DNA from: Solea solea
Lineage: Eukaryota; Chordata; Actinopteri; Pleuronectiformes; Soleidae
Direction: 5' to 3'
Assembly: GCF_958295425.1 (NCBI RefSeq)
Contig: NC_081146.1
Coordinates: forward strand, 19,787,458 to 19,851,457
DNA length: 64,000 nt
Shown here: positions 1-14,048 of the stretch, piece by piece
Layout: every line of letters begins with the position of its first letter
How positions within the stretch are numbered: position 1 is the first letter of the stretch
Program-made: the position numbers and the translations under genes
The notes under the pieces: model-generated
What the model was told of the DNA's origin: nothing
The model's input: the letters and a program-made list of their open reading frames with translations, nothing else
Database searches by the model: none

Positions 1-3000
1 GGTTGCAACGTCGCTTGTATAATGACGATGAATATCCTCTTTTTCCGTCCTTTCCATTGTTGACGAGCCATGAAGCGGTGGCTTGTGGTTTGAGCCATGC
101 CGCTCATTTAGCCACTATGAGACAGTGCAGTCAGCACATGAGAGAAAAAAAATAAATTGCCATGTGCAAGAGACACAAACGCTCCCTCTCTCACACACAC
201 ACAAACACACACTCCAATACCACAATAGCCTTTTTTGGTATTAACTCTGACCATGTAAGGACCTCTTGTGTCCTAATGAGGCACAACCTCTTGAGGAACT
301 TGAAATGGTGGTTAGTGTTTGGCAGTAACTGGTTACGGATGAGGTTAGGGATAATGTTTTGTTTAACTGTCTACAGTCAATGCAGTGTCCTCAGAAGAGT
401 AGTTGCGCAAAGCTCTCTCTCTGTACCTGTTTTTGTGACCTCTTTAGGACCTATATCTGACTTTTTTGGGACCGGTAAACCTCATCGGGGTCAAAGCCTG
501 ATACAAATGTGGCAGAACCTCATTTGGTTGTGGCTCTGGCTAGATCATGATCATTAAATGTCATCAAATCTGGCAAAAAGTGTTGTTTTTTTGCAACAAA
601 ATCTGACAAAAATGTAGAATAATAACCATTTCCATTATGAATTTAAAAACACTTAAGACGTATATTATGAATGTATTTATTTTCTAATATTTGCATGTAT
701 TCAACATTGACTGATAAGTTGCTCTCCAGCCATGGAGCCAAGGGTCTTGTTTGGTAAAACACTTAGGTATGAGGTGTGATTTTAAAGCACTTAGTGTCTA
801 GTATGGAAAGTATTCTGTCTTGTAAAATACCAGAGCTGCTGTGATTGCAAAAAGCAGTGTAACATGATAAACCTACACAACATCCTACAAATGATCTTCT
901 AATATTCATGAATATTTATTAACTGCCCCAGTGTGTGTGTGTGTGTGTCTCTCTCTTTTCATGTTTTTCTGCTATTATATGTCCAATCCCTTGTGGTGCT
1001 ATGTTTTTTTTTTATGAAAAACGTGTTTTTATCCACATACTAGGTCGTATTACAGGGTGTTTTTGGACCAAAGTATTAGAAAGATAAGTTCATTGAAATC
1101 TGTTATAAACAATGCACTATGAACGTTCAGAGACTGGACCTTTGAGTGCGTTGGTGATGTCGCATTCTCTGTCTCGTCCTCCACTTCCTTTTTTGGACCT
1201 CTTCTCCTCCAAACACGGTGTTGAATTAGCACTTATCAAAGACCAACTTGTATGACATTTAACTATCACAGGAAGATTTGTAACTCTGCGATACTGTCTA
1301 ACCTGTTGGGTTAGAGTAAACCCCCATTCAATCATGTCAGAGACACTATAATTTACTACTGAGAGTCGGTTTGATTTATAGCTTTGCCTTGTGGCTACGT
1401 CTCCCCCCTGACTTTGAAATGCAGGGTTCGTTAGTTTGGGATTTGAAAAAAACGTATATAACGGCAACCTTTGAACTGTCTACTGTCTCTGACGTCCGCT
1501 AACCTCAGAGCCTTTTGAACGCGCAGTGAATAAATCTTCACGTGTAGAACGTGAATTGTTGAGCTGTTCTGGGATTCTTGCATGTTTGGATTCTTGTATC
1601 ACGACTGCGTGTTTTAACACGTTGCCCATCGAACAAAACACTGTAAACACTATACACTTGTGTCCACACTTGAAAACTCGGCTCTTGAAAACATGAGGAA
1701 AGTAAATTAAAATGATGATTGTCTGTGAAGGTTTTAGTGATCCAGGTCATCTTCAGTTCTGAAGAGGACTCTTGTTGCCTCCACCAAGGTGCCGACAGCT
1801 AACTGCTAAAATGATAAATAATTACTTTCTCTCGCTAAGATTTGCGAGACAGTAAAGCCTTGAAACGAGTGAACGGCTCAAACATGAATAACGAACTTCA
1901 CGTGTGCTATCTCATCTTAAGCAGTATTCGGACAGGATTAGTTTGTAATATTAACTTCCAGAAATCTCACTAAAATTACCTCAAGTGGGAGGAGTATGTC
2001 GATACCTGTGCGTGCTACGCCGTTTCCTGATATCACAAATGCACATGCACATTAACGTGGCGCCGACAAAAGCTTAAACGTGAAACTGGACAAGGGAGGA
2101 AAACGGTGTGTTTAATTTCAACACAGAACTTCAGGGAACTTGGGGAGAACTTACAGTTCAGGGGCAGTTTGAGAACATAGTGCATAACTCTACCATTTGG
2201 GAAGAGGTGCTTACGCAACTATAGGCCCTTATCTGAAGTATTCAGAAGTCCTGTGCCTCTGACAAGTGCTTTTGACCTTCTTTTGGCTCAGAATGGTGTC
2301 CGTCATATGCTGAAAACACCAGAGGTTTGCCATAAACTTGTCCAACTGCCTAGTGCAAAACTGGATGCTTGAAAATTTGCAGAAAATTACTTGTATACAG
2401 GATATTATTAATATTTAGGCACATATTTAATTCTGGTCTATGTGCATGGGATTAGTATTACCTGGGATAATTATTCCGGTCCTTTTTACCTATGGTAAAA
2501 GTTGTCAGTATCTTCGCTGTCCGGTTATAATTACTGACAAGGCACACTTGGACGGGCCTAAAACCACTGAGAGTTTAAGTGCTACTTTAGAGGACATGGC
2601 TAAATGTTAACACTGCCGGCGAAAGCATGGTCGCATTATATTCAGCAAGTTTGGCAGACCAGCTATCCATCTTATTGAACAAACCCCCCCCGAGTATTAA
2701 TATTTCAAACTCTACAAGATGGAATGGCACAAACAATGTGCTGCAAACATCAATGGTTGGCTACACAAGGGAAGAGGAACGACATCCCTTCTAGAACTTG
2801 AAGGTCACTGTTGGTCCCTGACATGTTTGGGTAATGGAGGCGGTAGAGTCAGTCTATCTGCAGTCCCACCATTAGATGTCTCTAATTTGTAAACTCTGGA
2901 CTTTTTTAATGCATATAAACATATGAAATCACCAGTTGGGCTCAGTTATACTTGGGAGTTTAGTGTCAATTAGCAGAATTAACAAATGGATGCTGGATGT

Positions 3001-3392
3001 CAACATTTGACATTGTTAGAGCTGGCATGCAGAGAGTATCACTTGGTTTGAGGCATTATGGTCTGGCTGCAGACTCTTAAACCTGGTAATATTGATATAC
3101 ATTAATGTGGTAAACATGTGCTTGTGTTCAGTAAAGCCACATGGTTTGGTGTCTGATTCCCTACTGTATCAAAACTGAGCTCATTGTATCTGGAAAAGGT
3201 AAAGATTCCCAAGTTTTTAACCTTAAGAGTACACACACACACACACAAACACACACACTCTTCCTGACTGTTTTCTACTCAAGCCACGTTCCCTTGTGCT
3301 GCAGATCTGCCTCCCTGACAACTCTGATAATACCAGACTGCAAAAACGAGAGCAACACAAATCTTTTCACTACTCAACCACTCACACAGAAC

Positions 3393-3394
<2 letters not shown>

Positions 3395-3440
<46 letters not shown>
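3395..3440 (+). repeat. (GT)n microsatellite, 46 bp
   Basis: Uninterrupted GT repeat. A (CT)n-rich tract follows at 3588-3630 and a CA tract precedes it at 3231-3258. Confidence 0.97.
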
Positions 3441-3443
<3 letters not shown>

Positions 3444-4114
3444 ATGATGACAGTGATTGGCAAAAGCATCTCCGTGCACTGGCTTCCTGCCTGGCTCTAT
3501 CAGATCTACATTTGAACCTGCCTGCTGACAATGCATGCAACTCCTACAAGGAAAAAAAATGGAAACCAAATGTCTGATAGTGAGCCCTCTCTCTCTCTCT
3601 CTCTGTCTCTCTTTCTCTCTCCCTCTCTCCCATACTTTATGGTTGACTTTCATAAATATGATGCATTTCTGTGCAGGGAGGAATAGATTATCTCCTTTGC
3701 GGAGATGGCAGACATTGCTGAAGCGTTCCACCATCCTCATCGTATCCTTTTTGAAAGGGTTGATTTGTCCTGTCATTCAGAATGCAGCCGATAACTTGGC
3801 AGAGCGCGCTTGAGTTTATCTATTTTTATTTTTGCAACTGCAGGAGAACAGAAAAGTCCAGGGTTTTGGCTGCTGATAGGAGGCACATCCTGTTCTGAAC
3901 TCTTTGGTATATGAGGTGTTGGGCAGTGACACCTTATGTGTTACTTATAGTGATGTGGTCACAGTTACCTACTCAGAAGATAACTTGTCACGAGAGCTGA
4001 AAACGTGGGTGAAATTATGAAATAACGATTTTGACTTTGTTGTGGATTTGAAACGGTTGCCGTACAGCAAGAAGGTAGAAGATGGATGATAGATGGATAG
4101 AGTATTACCACATG

Positions 4115-4140
4115 AGATTGATTGATTGATTGATTGATTG
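4115..4140 (+). repeat. (GATT)n microsatellite
   Basis: Six units of GATT, near GATGGATGATAGATGG. Confidence 0.9.
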
Positions 4141-4769
4141 AGCAAAAGCTTATCTAGTCCCGCCCCCATTATCATCATACAATACATAATTATTCTTTTC
4201 TTATGACATTTGACAAAAACATGTTTCAGCATCAGGTAGCACTCAGAGATGTAGTCAGAGATACCATCAACATATATACTTTTTGAAAAATTGCCGGACA
4301 ATAATTTAATTAAATTGAAGCCTTTGCAAGTTGTTAATTGTACAATTTCTTTTTTAATTGTACAATTGTGATGTGTGGAATGCTGATACAGACTGATACA
4401 GACCTCCATTTTAGAACGATTTAGTATATAATGGAAAACATACGCAACTCTCTGCAGACGGGGAGCACAAAAAGTATCGAGAGGCTTTTACAGACACTTT
4501 ATATTTTGGGACAGAGCTGTAGACGATAAAAAAAAAAAAAACTCAGACAGGATGTACTTTGGTTGATTTTAAGAACGATTGGCCATGCGAGCATGAATAT
4601 TCAGCCTGACGGAAGCTCTCTAAGGATCAAAGCCGTCACCATCAGTCCAGGCCTAAATTAAACACTGTAATGCCATAGTTCACAGCAAAACAGACAGTGT
4701 GACCAAAGCTTGTGATTCACTTGCCCACCAGGCATGAGATTTTGGATTTTAGGAAGGAAACCAGAGTGA

Positions 4770-4773
<4 letters not shown>

Positions 4774-4850
<77 letters not shown>
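4774..4850 (+). repeat. (GT)n microsatellite, 77 bp
   Basis: Uninterrupted dinucleotide repeat, the longest GT tract in the window. Confidence 0.97.
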
Positions 4851-4851
<1 letters not shown>

Positions 4852-5299
4852 TACATGTGTTTTTGAGGTCATGCTGCTTTTAGTCACTGCATGGTTTCCT
4901 CACACACCACAGCACACAAAATGTCAGTTGAACCCAATCGTTTGTCATGCTCCACTAGTGTTTTAGAGGTAACACACACACAGGCCTCTTAAAAAACACA
5001 CAGGCCTATTTTGCTGTAAGAGATGGGAAACTGAGGGGCAGAGAAGAGACAACACAATTTGAGTGGAGTGAAAGGTGAGCAGGGGTCAATGAGGCTTGTT
5101 GCTGGAAAGGTTGTTCTTCGGTGGAGAGGAGGAGGGTGAGGGTGAGAGGAGGACAGCAGGAACAGCTGAGGGGGTGGGGGGTTGGGCTAGCAGTGGTGGA
5201 GAGGAATGAGAGAATAAGATGAGGAAGAAGGTATGGTCACAGTGTCAGGATGAGGCAAACAACCCACTGTCACCTTCTTCTTCTTATTTAAACAATATG

Positions 5300-5300
<1 letters not shown>

Positions 5301-5355
<55 letters not shown>
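5301..5355. repeat. (TA)n microsatellite, 55 bp
   Basis: Uninterrupted TA repeat continuing into imperfect TATCTATATGTATATG. Confidence 0.97.
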
Positions 5356-5357
<2 letters not shown>

Positions 5358-5382
5358 ATATGTATATGTACATATAGATATA

Positions 5383-5455
5383 TATGGGATTGGCACCAGC
5401 GACCCCCGTGACGCTCATGTGGAGGATAAAGCAGTAGAAGATGGATGAATGGATA
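5383..5455 (-). repeat. CGCTTTATCCTCC-family fragment (reverse)
   Basis: GGATTGGCACCAGCGACCCCCGTGACGCTC, then GTGGAGGATAAAGCAG and a GATGGATGAATGG tail. It abuts the TA microsatellite at 5301-5355. Confidence 0.55.
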
Positions 5456-5730
5456 ATAATCATAATAGTGTTAAATTATTTCTTCCCCTTTTCTTTCTCC
5501 TGGAGATGCATGTCTTTTCTTTAGGTTGAGGTTTCCCCCTAATGTGCATCTCGGCCTCAGGTATCCCACTTTCAGTGATTACTTGTAACGTTATTATTAT
5601 TAACCAAGAAAACAATGTTGTTTTCACCCTGTAGAAGAACTACTACAGAGGCAGTTTTAAAAAGCTTGCCTGATATGATGAACTCAGAGAAAAGGTTAAT
5701 ACGGATGTTATTACCAGTAGACGTAGAAGT

Positions 5731-5850
5731 AGACTAATTTTCCCAGTGACTTCAACTCAAATTGAGTTCAGTAAAGCTGCCCCCTGGTGGCTGACTGCTA
5801 CCTCCATTCCCACTTCCCAGGCTATGCTTTTCAAACCGGAGGGCTAAGTC
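5731..5850. repeat. Dispersed repeat with CTCF-core motif, copy 1
   Basis: It aligns over about 115 bp to 33129-33245, sharing CTAATTTTCCCA.TGACTTC, GCCCCCTGGTGGCT and TCAAACCGGA. The family name is unknown to me. Confidence 0.7.
5778..5790 (-). promoter_or_regulatory. Candidate CTCF core site (CCACCAGGGGGCA on the minus strand)
   Basis: A 13-of-13 match to the vertebrate CTCF core CCASYAGRKGGCR. A motif match alone does not show binding. It lies in a dispersed repeat whose second copy keeps the motif. Confidence 0.45.
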
Positions 5851-7895
5851 CAATTTCCTAAACACACTATGGTGATTTCTCGTGTGTGCAGCAGCGAGAG
5901 AAACCTACATCATAACTACAGGTTTCTGTGTGACAGTAATTCAGTTTCATCATGGCGCATCGTGCAGCCATGTGGACAAAACATATACGCTGCAAAAGTA
6001 GCTGGAGATGATGCAGCTTGCTGGTGTGGTGCAACAGTTGTGTGAAAGTCGCCCCTCCCCCCTCCGCTGACAGGAGACGTCCACATGACTGTGAGGAGAA
6101 GAACGGATCCACAAACCACAACCCGCAGCATTCAGCTCCTTTGATGTGTTTAATTGCACTGAAGATGATTTGCCAGAGCTAAAGAGATGAAGAGAAGCGA
6201 GGCAGATTAATAAGTGCCCCTCAGGTAGTCATGGAACAATTGATTAATGCCACATCTCAAATGTTCATGAATGTTTAATTCAGCTCCCGGGTTAATTGAA
6301 TTTATCTGCAGAGGCCAACTATTTCTCCTTCACCTATGTTTTTGTTGGTATAGCTGGAGGATCTTTGATTTGCTGTAAAAGTCAGGGGAGTCCTGTTGAT
6401 CAATAGCAATTAACGAGGAGAAAAAAGCCATTCAAGGTGACTTTCGATCCCCTTTGACGCACTTTCACACGCACTCTCCTGAATAAAGTGGACTCAGTCA
6501 AATGTACTCATCCCTGGAATGGCAGAGTCATTTTTCATTATGCCCACCACAGTATTAAACTATCTTACGTGTGTGTGTGTGTGTTTAGGAGTCTGTTGTG
6601 AGTCTGTCAAACCACAGTGTGTCAGGTAGCAGGATTCAATATCGAACACCTGTCGGAAGCAGTAACACACATACGCATACACATATACTGACAGCAACCA
6701 CACTGATGACAGGGTCATTGTCGGGACACGACCACAGCGGAGAATAAAAGAGTCCCCAGTTGCTCCATTACACCCCCTGCCACTCCTCCATCCCTCCTTG
6801 TGCATTTTTACCTCCTCTCCTGCTCCTGTGTCCTCCGTGTTCCCTCACCACACTCCCACAGATTCCACCACCTCTTCCCTCCTCTCATTACTCTCTGTCT
6901 GTCTCTCTCGACACCATCTTCCTTCCATCAGGTGTTGCACCCAGCTCATAAAGCCTGGTTAGGTTACAGGAGGAGTCAGCAGGGCAAAAACAAAACGCTA
7001 CAGCTTGTTTTTAAATCGGAGCACTGTCACCCGAAGACTTGCGGGGGCAGCGGCTGTTTCTGTGATGCACTAACTGAGTGTTTGACTGAATGACTGGCCA
7101 GCTGCTTGGGTGGATGAACCAGCCAACTTCTTCTTTTGAAATACAATGATCTGATATTTAAATGCTGCAGCATATATAAATATACATAATGTGTAACATT
7201 TCTGCATCAAGTAGTCTACTTACGTTACCTAAAATGTTTCCAATGCTCTTTAAATCCATGGATTAAAAAAAGTAATTCATACTCAAGGTTACTGAACATT
7301 GAATTTTTTTAATGACATCATCTGTTTAACGGTCTTCCTCACTCCTGACCTCGTGTGAGACATCATTGCTATTAGTTGCCAGTAGCGGTGGATCAAAATA
7401 TTGATTTAGTTTTATATCTTCCTCGCGCAATGCGACAGTCGTGACGCCAGAGCAAATATTAATGTTTTAATTAACACATTTTCAGTCAAATGAATGAGAG
7501 AAACTTGGGTGGAAGTTACCTGACCGAAGAAGAAGGAGGAGTTCCCAGTTCAACTTTTCTTCAGTGAGATAAATATGGTGATGTATCGCTATATGATGAT
7601 CTTACAATATATTGCTTATCACAGAATCGTTGTGTTTTGATATTTTTGGTTTTTCTTGTATCGTATCGTGAGGTCACCTGTGATTCTCACCCCTCGCTGT
7701 CACTACATGTTTCTTATCAAAAATCATGGGCCAAAATAACCTGATTACCATTTTGATTGTCTCTAATTGGATTCTGTCTGCTGAACTGAAAAAAACCACA
7801 GCGGTTTGGAGATGCCTAGTGGAAAGCGGTGGCATCAGCAAGAAGGCTGTAGAATTGAGTTAAACACATGCACTGAGGATTTATGATCACATTGT

Positions 7896-7898
<3 letters not shown>

Positions 7899-7946
<48 letters not shown>
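7899..7946 (+). repeat. (CA)n microsatellite, 48 bp
   Basis: Uninterrupted CA repeat followed by GAGAGAG. Confidence 0.97.
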
Positions 7947-7949
<3 letters not shown>

Positions 7950-9052
7950 AGAGCACTAAAAACCGCCTGTACGTCCTGGACTCTGCCTCCGTATGTCGCA
8001 TATCTTTCCTTTTGTCTTGGACACAATAATCAGTCTATATGTATGCCGCACTTTGAGTCAACACTGCCATCCGACATGGGAATTCTGAACTCATGTTTAA
8101 ATTTTGTCTTCCGCATTAGACAGAATGCACACGCAGCAGCTTTGTCCATCTGCATCCATGTGCAGTAGGTGAGTGTGTCGTGAATCGCCCGTGTGTGGAT
8201 ACAAAGGACTGACAGAAAAAAACTGACAGAAGGACTGCTGAGCGACCGCCTGTCCTTGGATAGTATTGCCCTTTTGAATCTAAAGCATTTGTCTACGACC
8301 AGATCTCTGTACAATGATTAAAACGTATACGATTGGAATAAAAAAAACAAACAAGCACAGGAATTATATTTAGCTGGTTTGCCCGTTTAAATGTCTCATA
8401 ATAAAAAAAAAACAAAAAACGACTGACAGTGCTGGCACAGCATCTGAAAATAACCACACAGCTGTCATCACAACTTGATTAAAATGCAATTTAATGGGTT
8501 ATTGGTCTGCAGTGACACCACCTTTTCTAATCTGTGCCCCACCCTGTTCAAACAAGTGTGAAAATGACAGGTAAGATTGCACAAGAACAAGTTTAGTGTG
8601 AAATACCCAAGACTCGTACTGAAAACCTGAATAAGATCATGTATTTTCAGATCCGTACCCTCTTTGTTAAGTTGTCACAAAGCACTATTCAGTCTCGACT
8701 TCAATACAATAAAGCAGCGCAAACACCCAGAGCTTCAATTTGAATCATCCCCCTCAAACTTGGAGTTTTGAGTAAACACATTAAGAAACCTGAAAAAAAC
8801 CTTTCTGAAAAATAGAAAAAGAAGAACCAACCTTTAGAATAACAGTAGAAATAAAGGTTTATGTGTTTCACAGGTGAGTCAGGAGAGGATCGATACACCA
8901 CCAGCTTCATACACGGCTAAAGAAAATGAACAGCAGTCACATGATGCTGCATTAAAATGACTCAACACAACAGAGAAAACCTCCAAATCCCCCAAATGAA
9001 AGGTCCTTAATCACTTCTGAGCAAATTCTGCAGATTTCTCAGAACTCACAGT

Positions 9053-9072
9053 AAAAAAAAAAAAAAAAAAAA
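9053..9072 (+). repeat. Poly(A) tract, 20 bp
   Basis: Uninterrupted A run. No retroposed gene is recognised upstream. Confidence 0.95.
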
Positions 9073-9429
9073 GTATGTCCTCTTCCTGGATGCAGCAGCT
9101 CACACAGTGTCTGCCTGAACCCCCGTCGATGTGTGTGTCACACACAAGACAAGACGGCGGGCACACAAAGACAGACGTGGTTACTGACCTGCAGGGAGAG
9201 ATGGTGTGGCACAGATGGAAGGATTTACAGACAGCTGTGATTGCAGCACAGGGTGTGTTCACATTACAAGTGATTTAGTTTTGTCTGGGAGGAAAATGAG
9301 AGGAGAAAGTGCCAGTGGAGACGGAACGGCAGGCGTGGATGCATTGATGTGATTGTTGTAACAGGCGGCTAGACAGAAAATGACAGACAGTCTCAGACTA
9401 CCTTCCCTGGTCTCCCCTCTCTCTCCCCT

Positions 9430-9452
9430 TCTCTCTCTCTCTCTCTCTCTCT
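9430..9452 (+). repeat. (CT)n microsatellite
   Basis: CT repeat inside a wider pyrimidine-rich stretch (9410-9480). Confidence 0.9.
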
Positions 9453-10344
9453 CCCTGTCTCTCTGCATCTCCTCCTCTCCATCATAAATGTTAAACACAC
9501 GCTAAAGAAAACACAGACGAATGCTCAGCTAGACTGTGTGTGTGTGTGTCTGTGTGTGGTGGGAGTATTCACATACACACACACACACAAACAGGAGCCA
9601 GACAGTGTGTATGAAGTGCAGCTTCAGTGAGTCCATCAAGTGTAATGACTGCAATAAAATCCCTCCTGGCTGCTTCTCTCAGCATACTCTCCTCCTCTGC
9701 GTCCCTTTATCAAACTCTTCCTTCACTACATCAATCCCCCGCCCTTACCTTTCCTCTCCTTTCCTTTCCTTTTCTCGTTCCCTTTCCATCTTTCCTGGAG
9801 TCTAATTTCTTGTCATCTGCTCCCACTTATTGTGGGACTGATGTATGAAACGGCAATTCTTTTGCAAGCTGAGGGTAATAAATACCCCACCGAGGTTTTA
9901 TACCGTCTTTGTCTCTCCAAACATTATGAGAAATGATGGAGCAGCTTGATGCTAATAGAAAAGACTTTAGTGCCGAAGTTTGTCAGGCATTTCCCGCCAA
10001 CTTTTTAAGTCAGTCGTGGCATTCTTTTTACATGTCATAAAGACAGGGATGCTCTTTCCACCGCTGCACACATTTCCCCTCAGTTTTGCAGCTCTCATCT
10101 CACAGCACCAACTTCATCATCGCTTTGCCGTATGACTTTTTGTCACTTCTCCACATGCGGAGCTCTCTCTGTTCTCAGCTCAGACTTTCCGTTTGGAGGT
10201 CGTGAGGCGTCTGAGCTCCGTCCTTGTCTGTCGTTCACTGTGTGACACACTACTCGGCGTAAATTCATCCATTTTGATGGCCTTCCAACACTCCTCCAAC
10301 ACCCTTTGTCTGTCAGATCGGACTATGATCATGCTTAAATTGTA

Positions 10345-11143
10345 GGTTTCTCCAAAAAAAATCTTTTGATTCGTTTTCTTTTTTCGATTTTAAGGTCACG
10401 ATTCTATTCTGGCTTTGTGTCATGATAAATCATTACATTTTTCAATTCCCATTTCGTTTGTCTACATGAGTGTCAAGATTTTTGGATTCTTAATGTAAAA
10501 AGAAGAGATATAATCCAGGTCCAGCAATCTGTTGTTAGGGCTACTAAATCTACACTGCACATGGAAGGCAGCACCTTTGGAGTAAGATGCGACCTGTTCG
10601 GCATTTTGTAGTGTGGTTCCAGTACGCTAATTACATGCTTAAATCCAGGGTTTTCCACCACTGAATAAGGTCACACGTCTGTAGTACAAACACGCCTGTA
10701 GCGCAAGTTTCTTGCTTTAGCACGAGTAGAATTTTGAGGAGGTTTCGCTCCAAATGAGGATGGAAGCGTTACCCGTGTTAACGTAGTTACGTCTACGTCC
10801 TCACGATGCGTGCGGAGATGTCCTGTGCTTTGCTACGCGCTCATATCATCGGGTGATGTTGCTGACAAAACTCACGGGGGGGGGAAGTGTAGAATATTTG
10901 ATTTCAGACAAGTGAGAGGGGCTTCAAGTTTGGTCCATGTGTCGCCCGAATCAGCTGTTGCCATGGTTACTATTTATTGGCAGCAGCTTCAGGTTAGCTG
11001 AAGGAGGTATAACGTGTAGTCGTGCTACAATGACCACAACACTGTGTCCCCTCTGGCACGCCTGTAGGACGTCACACTGGGGGCGTGGTTAAATCCTCGA
11101 TTCCTCGATATACGATTTATAATCGAGATCGTGACACCCTTAT
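10345..11143. mobile_element. Possible MITE with GTGTCACGAT-type ends
   Basis: GAGTGTCAAGATTTTT (10467) and the right end GAGATCGTGACACCCTTA are roughly inverted, and GATTCG/CGATTC motifs cluster at both sides. This resembles fish elements ending in GGGTGTCACGAT. Boundaries are uncertain. Confidence 0.35.
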
Positions 11144-11369
11144 TGAACTGTGCAGTCTGACTTCAGCACTGACTGATCCCAAAATCGTCTGCTCATTTGA
11201 GTCTTTCCCTTTCTTCTCCTTTCTTCCTTTAGTTCCCTCCATGTGAAACTGTACAATGCCAGCAGGTTGGCTGCCTCTTTCTCTCCCACTCAGCTCCCTG
11301 CCTTCTCTCCTTTCCTTCATCTTTCTCTTCTGTTTTTTCGTCAGTTCCCCGACTCCTCTCCCAGACGCA

Positions 11370-11371
<2 letters not shown>

Positions 11372-11424
<53 letters not shown>
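11372..11424 (+). repeat. (CA)n microsatellite, 53 bp
   Basis: Uninterrupted CA repeat. Long frames on both strands across it are artefacts. Confidence 0.97.
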
Positions 11425-11430
<6 letters not shown>

Positions 11431-13639
11431 CCTTCTCTGCATCCTTGTGGGCCGATAAATCATTTGCAGAGTAGCAAAAGCTGCAATGACTCATCTACTA
11501 TCTAGACCACCTCAGCAAGAGAGAGCGACACAGAAAGTGAGAGACAGAGGGTGCCCAAATGGAAATTAATGAACTGAAAGAGGAAAAGTCAAATGTGTAC
11601 CGAAAGAAGAAAAGTCAAATGTGCAAGAGCAGCTGTGAATACTAAAGTCTGTGGGAGAGAGAGAGAGAGAAATCATCACATCAAAAAGAAGGAAAAGTCT
11701 TATGTGATGGATGAGATTCAAAGTGAAACGAGGAACGGTGGTGATGCTGATGTGGGAAAGTGTGTGTTTGTGACAGAGATGTGAGGAAAACATGCATAAG
11801 TTTCAAATAGATTGTTTAATACTATGTTTATGCGATACGCATTAGGGCTGTGTAATTATTCACATAGAATGGGGGCTTTTATTCTGAAAAAAACCCTCTT
11901 TTAATGTTGCCATGGCGTTTGACTTCCTGTGCTGCTTGTCATCCTTGGTAAAAATGCACCTTGAGTAACGATAGATAAATATTATATAAAATAGTTCAAT
12001 TCAAGGTCAATTCAAAAGGTTCATTCCAAATGACATGCTTACTTTAGTTTTTTTTAGGTGCAATAAATTCCATTCGTTTCAAGTCCAAGTCAACGAGTCA
12101 TCGTTTGAAATAATCGTGATTTCAGTAGGACTGTGCAACATGGCTGTAGCAAAACAAACAAAAGTGACTTTTATTAACTCAGTAACGTCAAAAGTTTACT
12201 TCTACTAATACTGGAAATAAAGTCAACAGTCAGCTATCATGGTAACTTTTCTCCTCTTACATAATGGTGAGGAAATAACAAAGACGTGGAGACCTGGAAG
12301 TCATGTTTTATACTTTATACTTTATTCTCTACAAGTAAATATCAGTAGTTAAAGTATCTTTCAGCAGTGGAGTTAAGGAAAGGCACGTTTCTACTGCAGG
12401 AACTAAATGGCAGTGTATTCATTCATTCTGTGGTAAACAGCGATGGTGTTGTGGTAGAGTCTGTTACATTACTGCAGCTCGGTGGTCTGGAGTGGAACAG
12501 CGGGTCGTTCACGCGTCGTCGGGCTAATTCGTTTTCACTGCGGTGGAAATGTGCCTTAACAACGGCCAACGGGAACCACACAGTTCCTGCGAATGTGCTG
12601 GAAAAAATGTGCCTTGGTTGGCCTTGGTTTTTGTGTAACACTGCCTGAAGTAGAAACCAACCAAAGTGACCTGCCTGTGTTCCAGACACCCTCATTTCAA
12701 AGAGTACAAAACCATAACTAGAACACAGTTGCACACGTGTGTGTGAGAGAGAGAGTGGGGGTCAGGAGACAGAGTTAAATTGGTGGCGGAGGTGTAACAA
12801 CTCTTGGAAGCTGTAGAGAAAATGAGAAGGTGATGTAGGCGCCTCGGCTATCGCTGGAGAAGACTTTTTTTTTTTGCCTGTTTTTCAATTTACAGTTAAT
12901 GAGATTTTCAGCAGCTTCTCTCTGTTCTGCTGTTAGTGTTTATCCTGCTCCGTCTCCACAGCCCCATCTTTTATACCTCTGCAGTTCCCCCCTGTCTGAG
13001 CTGGATTGGCTTTTTTTGTATAAGTAGCTTACCACTGCAAACCATGTGTGGGCCATAGTGTGAAAGTGCTGCGCGGTGTGGATATACTTGTCTGTGCGTA
13101 TGGGAATATGTATTTTGTATTGCCTTTGTTTGCGTGTGTCTTGTAGCAGCATGCACTGAGGCATTTCGCCGCGTGTCCTTTGATTGTTCTCCTCTCCTCT
13201 ACAGCAGCCTGACATGCACAACACTTCTTCTTCTTTTTTTTAACCAATATATCAAGCGCCCTGGCTCCTTTTACAACAGCCTCTTCCCAGTGGCTCAGAG
13301 TGAAGTGGAATTACATACATTTATTCAGCCCCTGCCCTCCAACTTGCTTCCTTCACAGCCACTTGTTCTCCCCTCTCTGTTTAGATCAGCAGAAATAATG
13401 CTCTGGGAAAAAGGAAAAGAAACTAAATAAATGTAATATATATATATGTTTCCATTTCTTATACCATTCCAAATTGTGGATTTGGGGATCTGCCAACAGT
13501 AATATCCATCCATCCATCCATCAATGTTTACTGTATTTTTTGAGGTTACACGAGACTGAAACTGAAAAGGTTTAGGGGTGAAAAGATTCATGTCAGTTTT
13601 CTAGTTTAGTGCACATGTTTCCAAATTCATGCTCTAGTT

Positions 13640-14048
13640 CAGGGGTCTGCAACCTGTGGCTCTAGAGCCTCGTGTGGATCTTTGGCCCTTCTGCAGTGGC
13701 TCCTTGTAGCTTTGAAGAAAAAAACAAAATGTGTTTATTTTTATTTTCATGTTCATGTTTTGAGATTGTGTGCGTCGCATCCAATGTCTTCGTCAAATGT
13801 GATACTGGAAAAACCTCAACGAAAGCCATGCCCGACACTTAATTTAAGTAATGTGTACATGGAAAAAATACACATTTGAAGTCCTGTCCATTTTTTAGAT
13901 CCATGTACTTATGCCAGTTTTTCTCAGACATAAACTAAATACATAATATGATCTTCATTTTAAGGGTCAAATAGGTTTTTTGCAGCTCCAGATTCATTTT
14001 ATTTGGGTGGAGAAGGGACTCTTTCATTCTAAAGGTTGCAGACCCCTG
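13640..14048. mobile_element. hAT-type MITE with 15-bp TIRs and 8-bp target duplication
   Basis: CAGGGGTCTGCAACC (13640-13654) is perfectly inverted as GGTTGCAGACCCCTG (14034-14048). The flanking octamers CTCTAGTT (13632-13639) and CCCTAGTT (14049-14056) match at seven of eight positions, the size expected of hAT integration. The 409-bp interior has no transposase frame. Its ends (CTGTGGCTC, TTTGGCCCTTCTGCAGTGGCTCC and their counterpart near 13981) fit a hAT family common in vertebrates. It is non-autonomous. Confidence 0.92.

Noticed and set aside
230..500. Possible mobile element (TGAGGCACAACCTCTTGAGG region)
   Set aside because: It vaguely resembles a fish repeat with TTAGGGATAATG and TCAATGCAGTGTCCTCAGAAGA blocks, but no ends or second copy could be shown.
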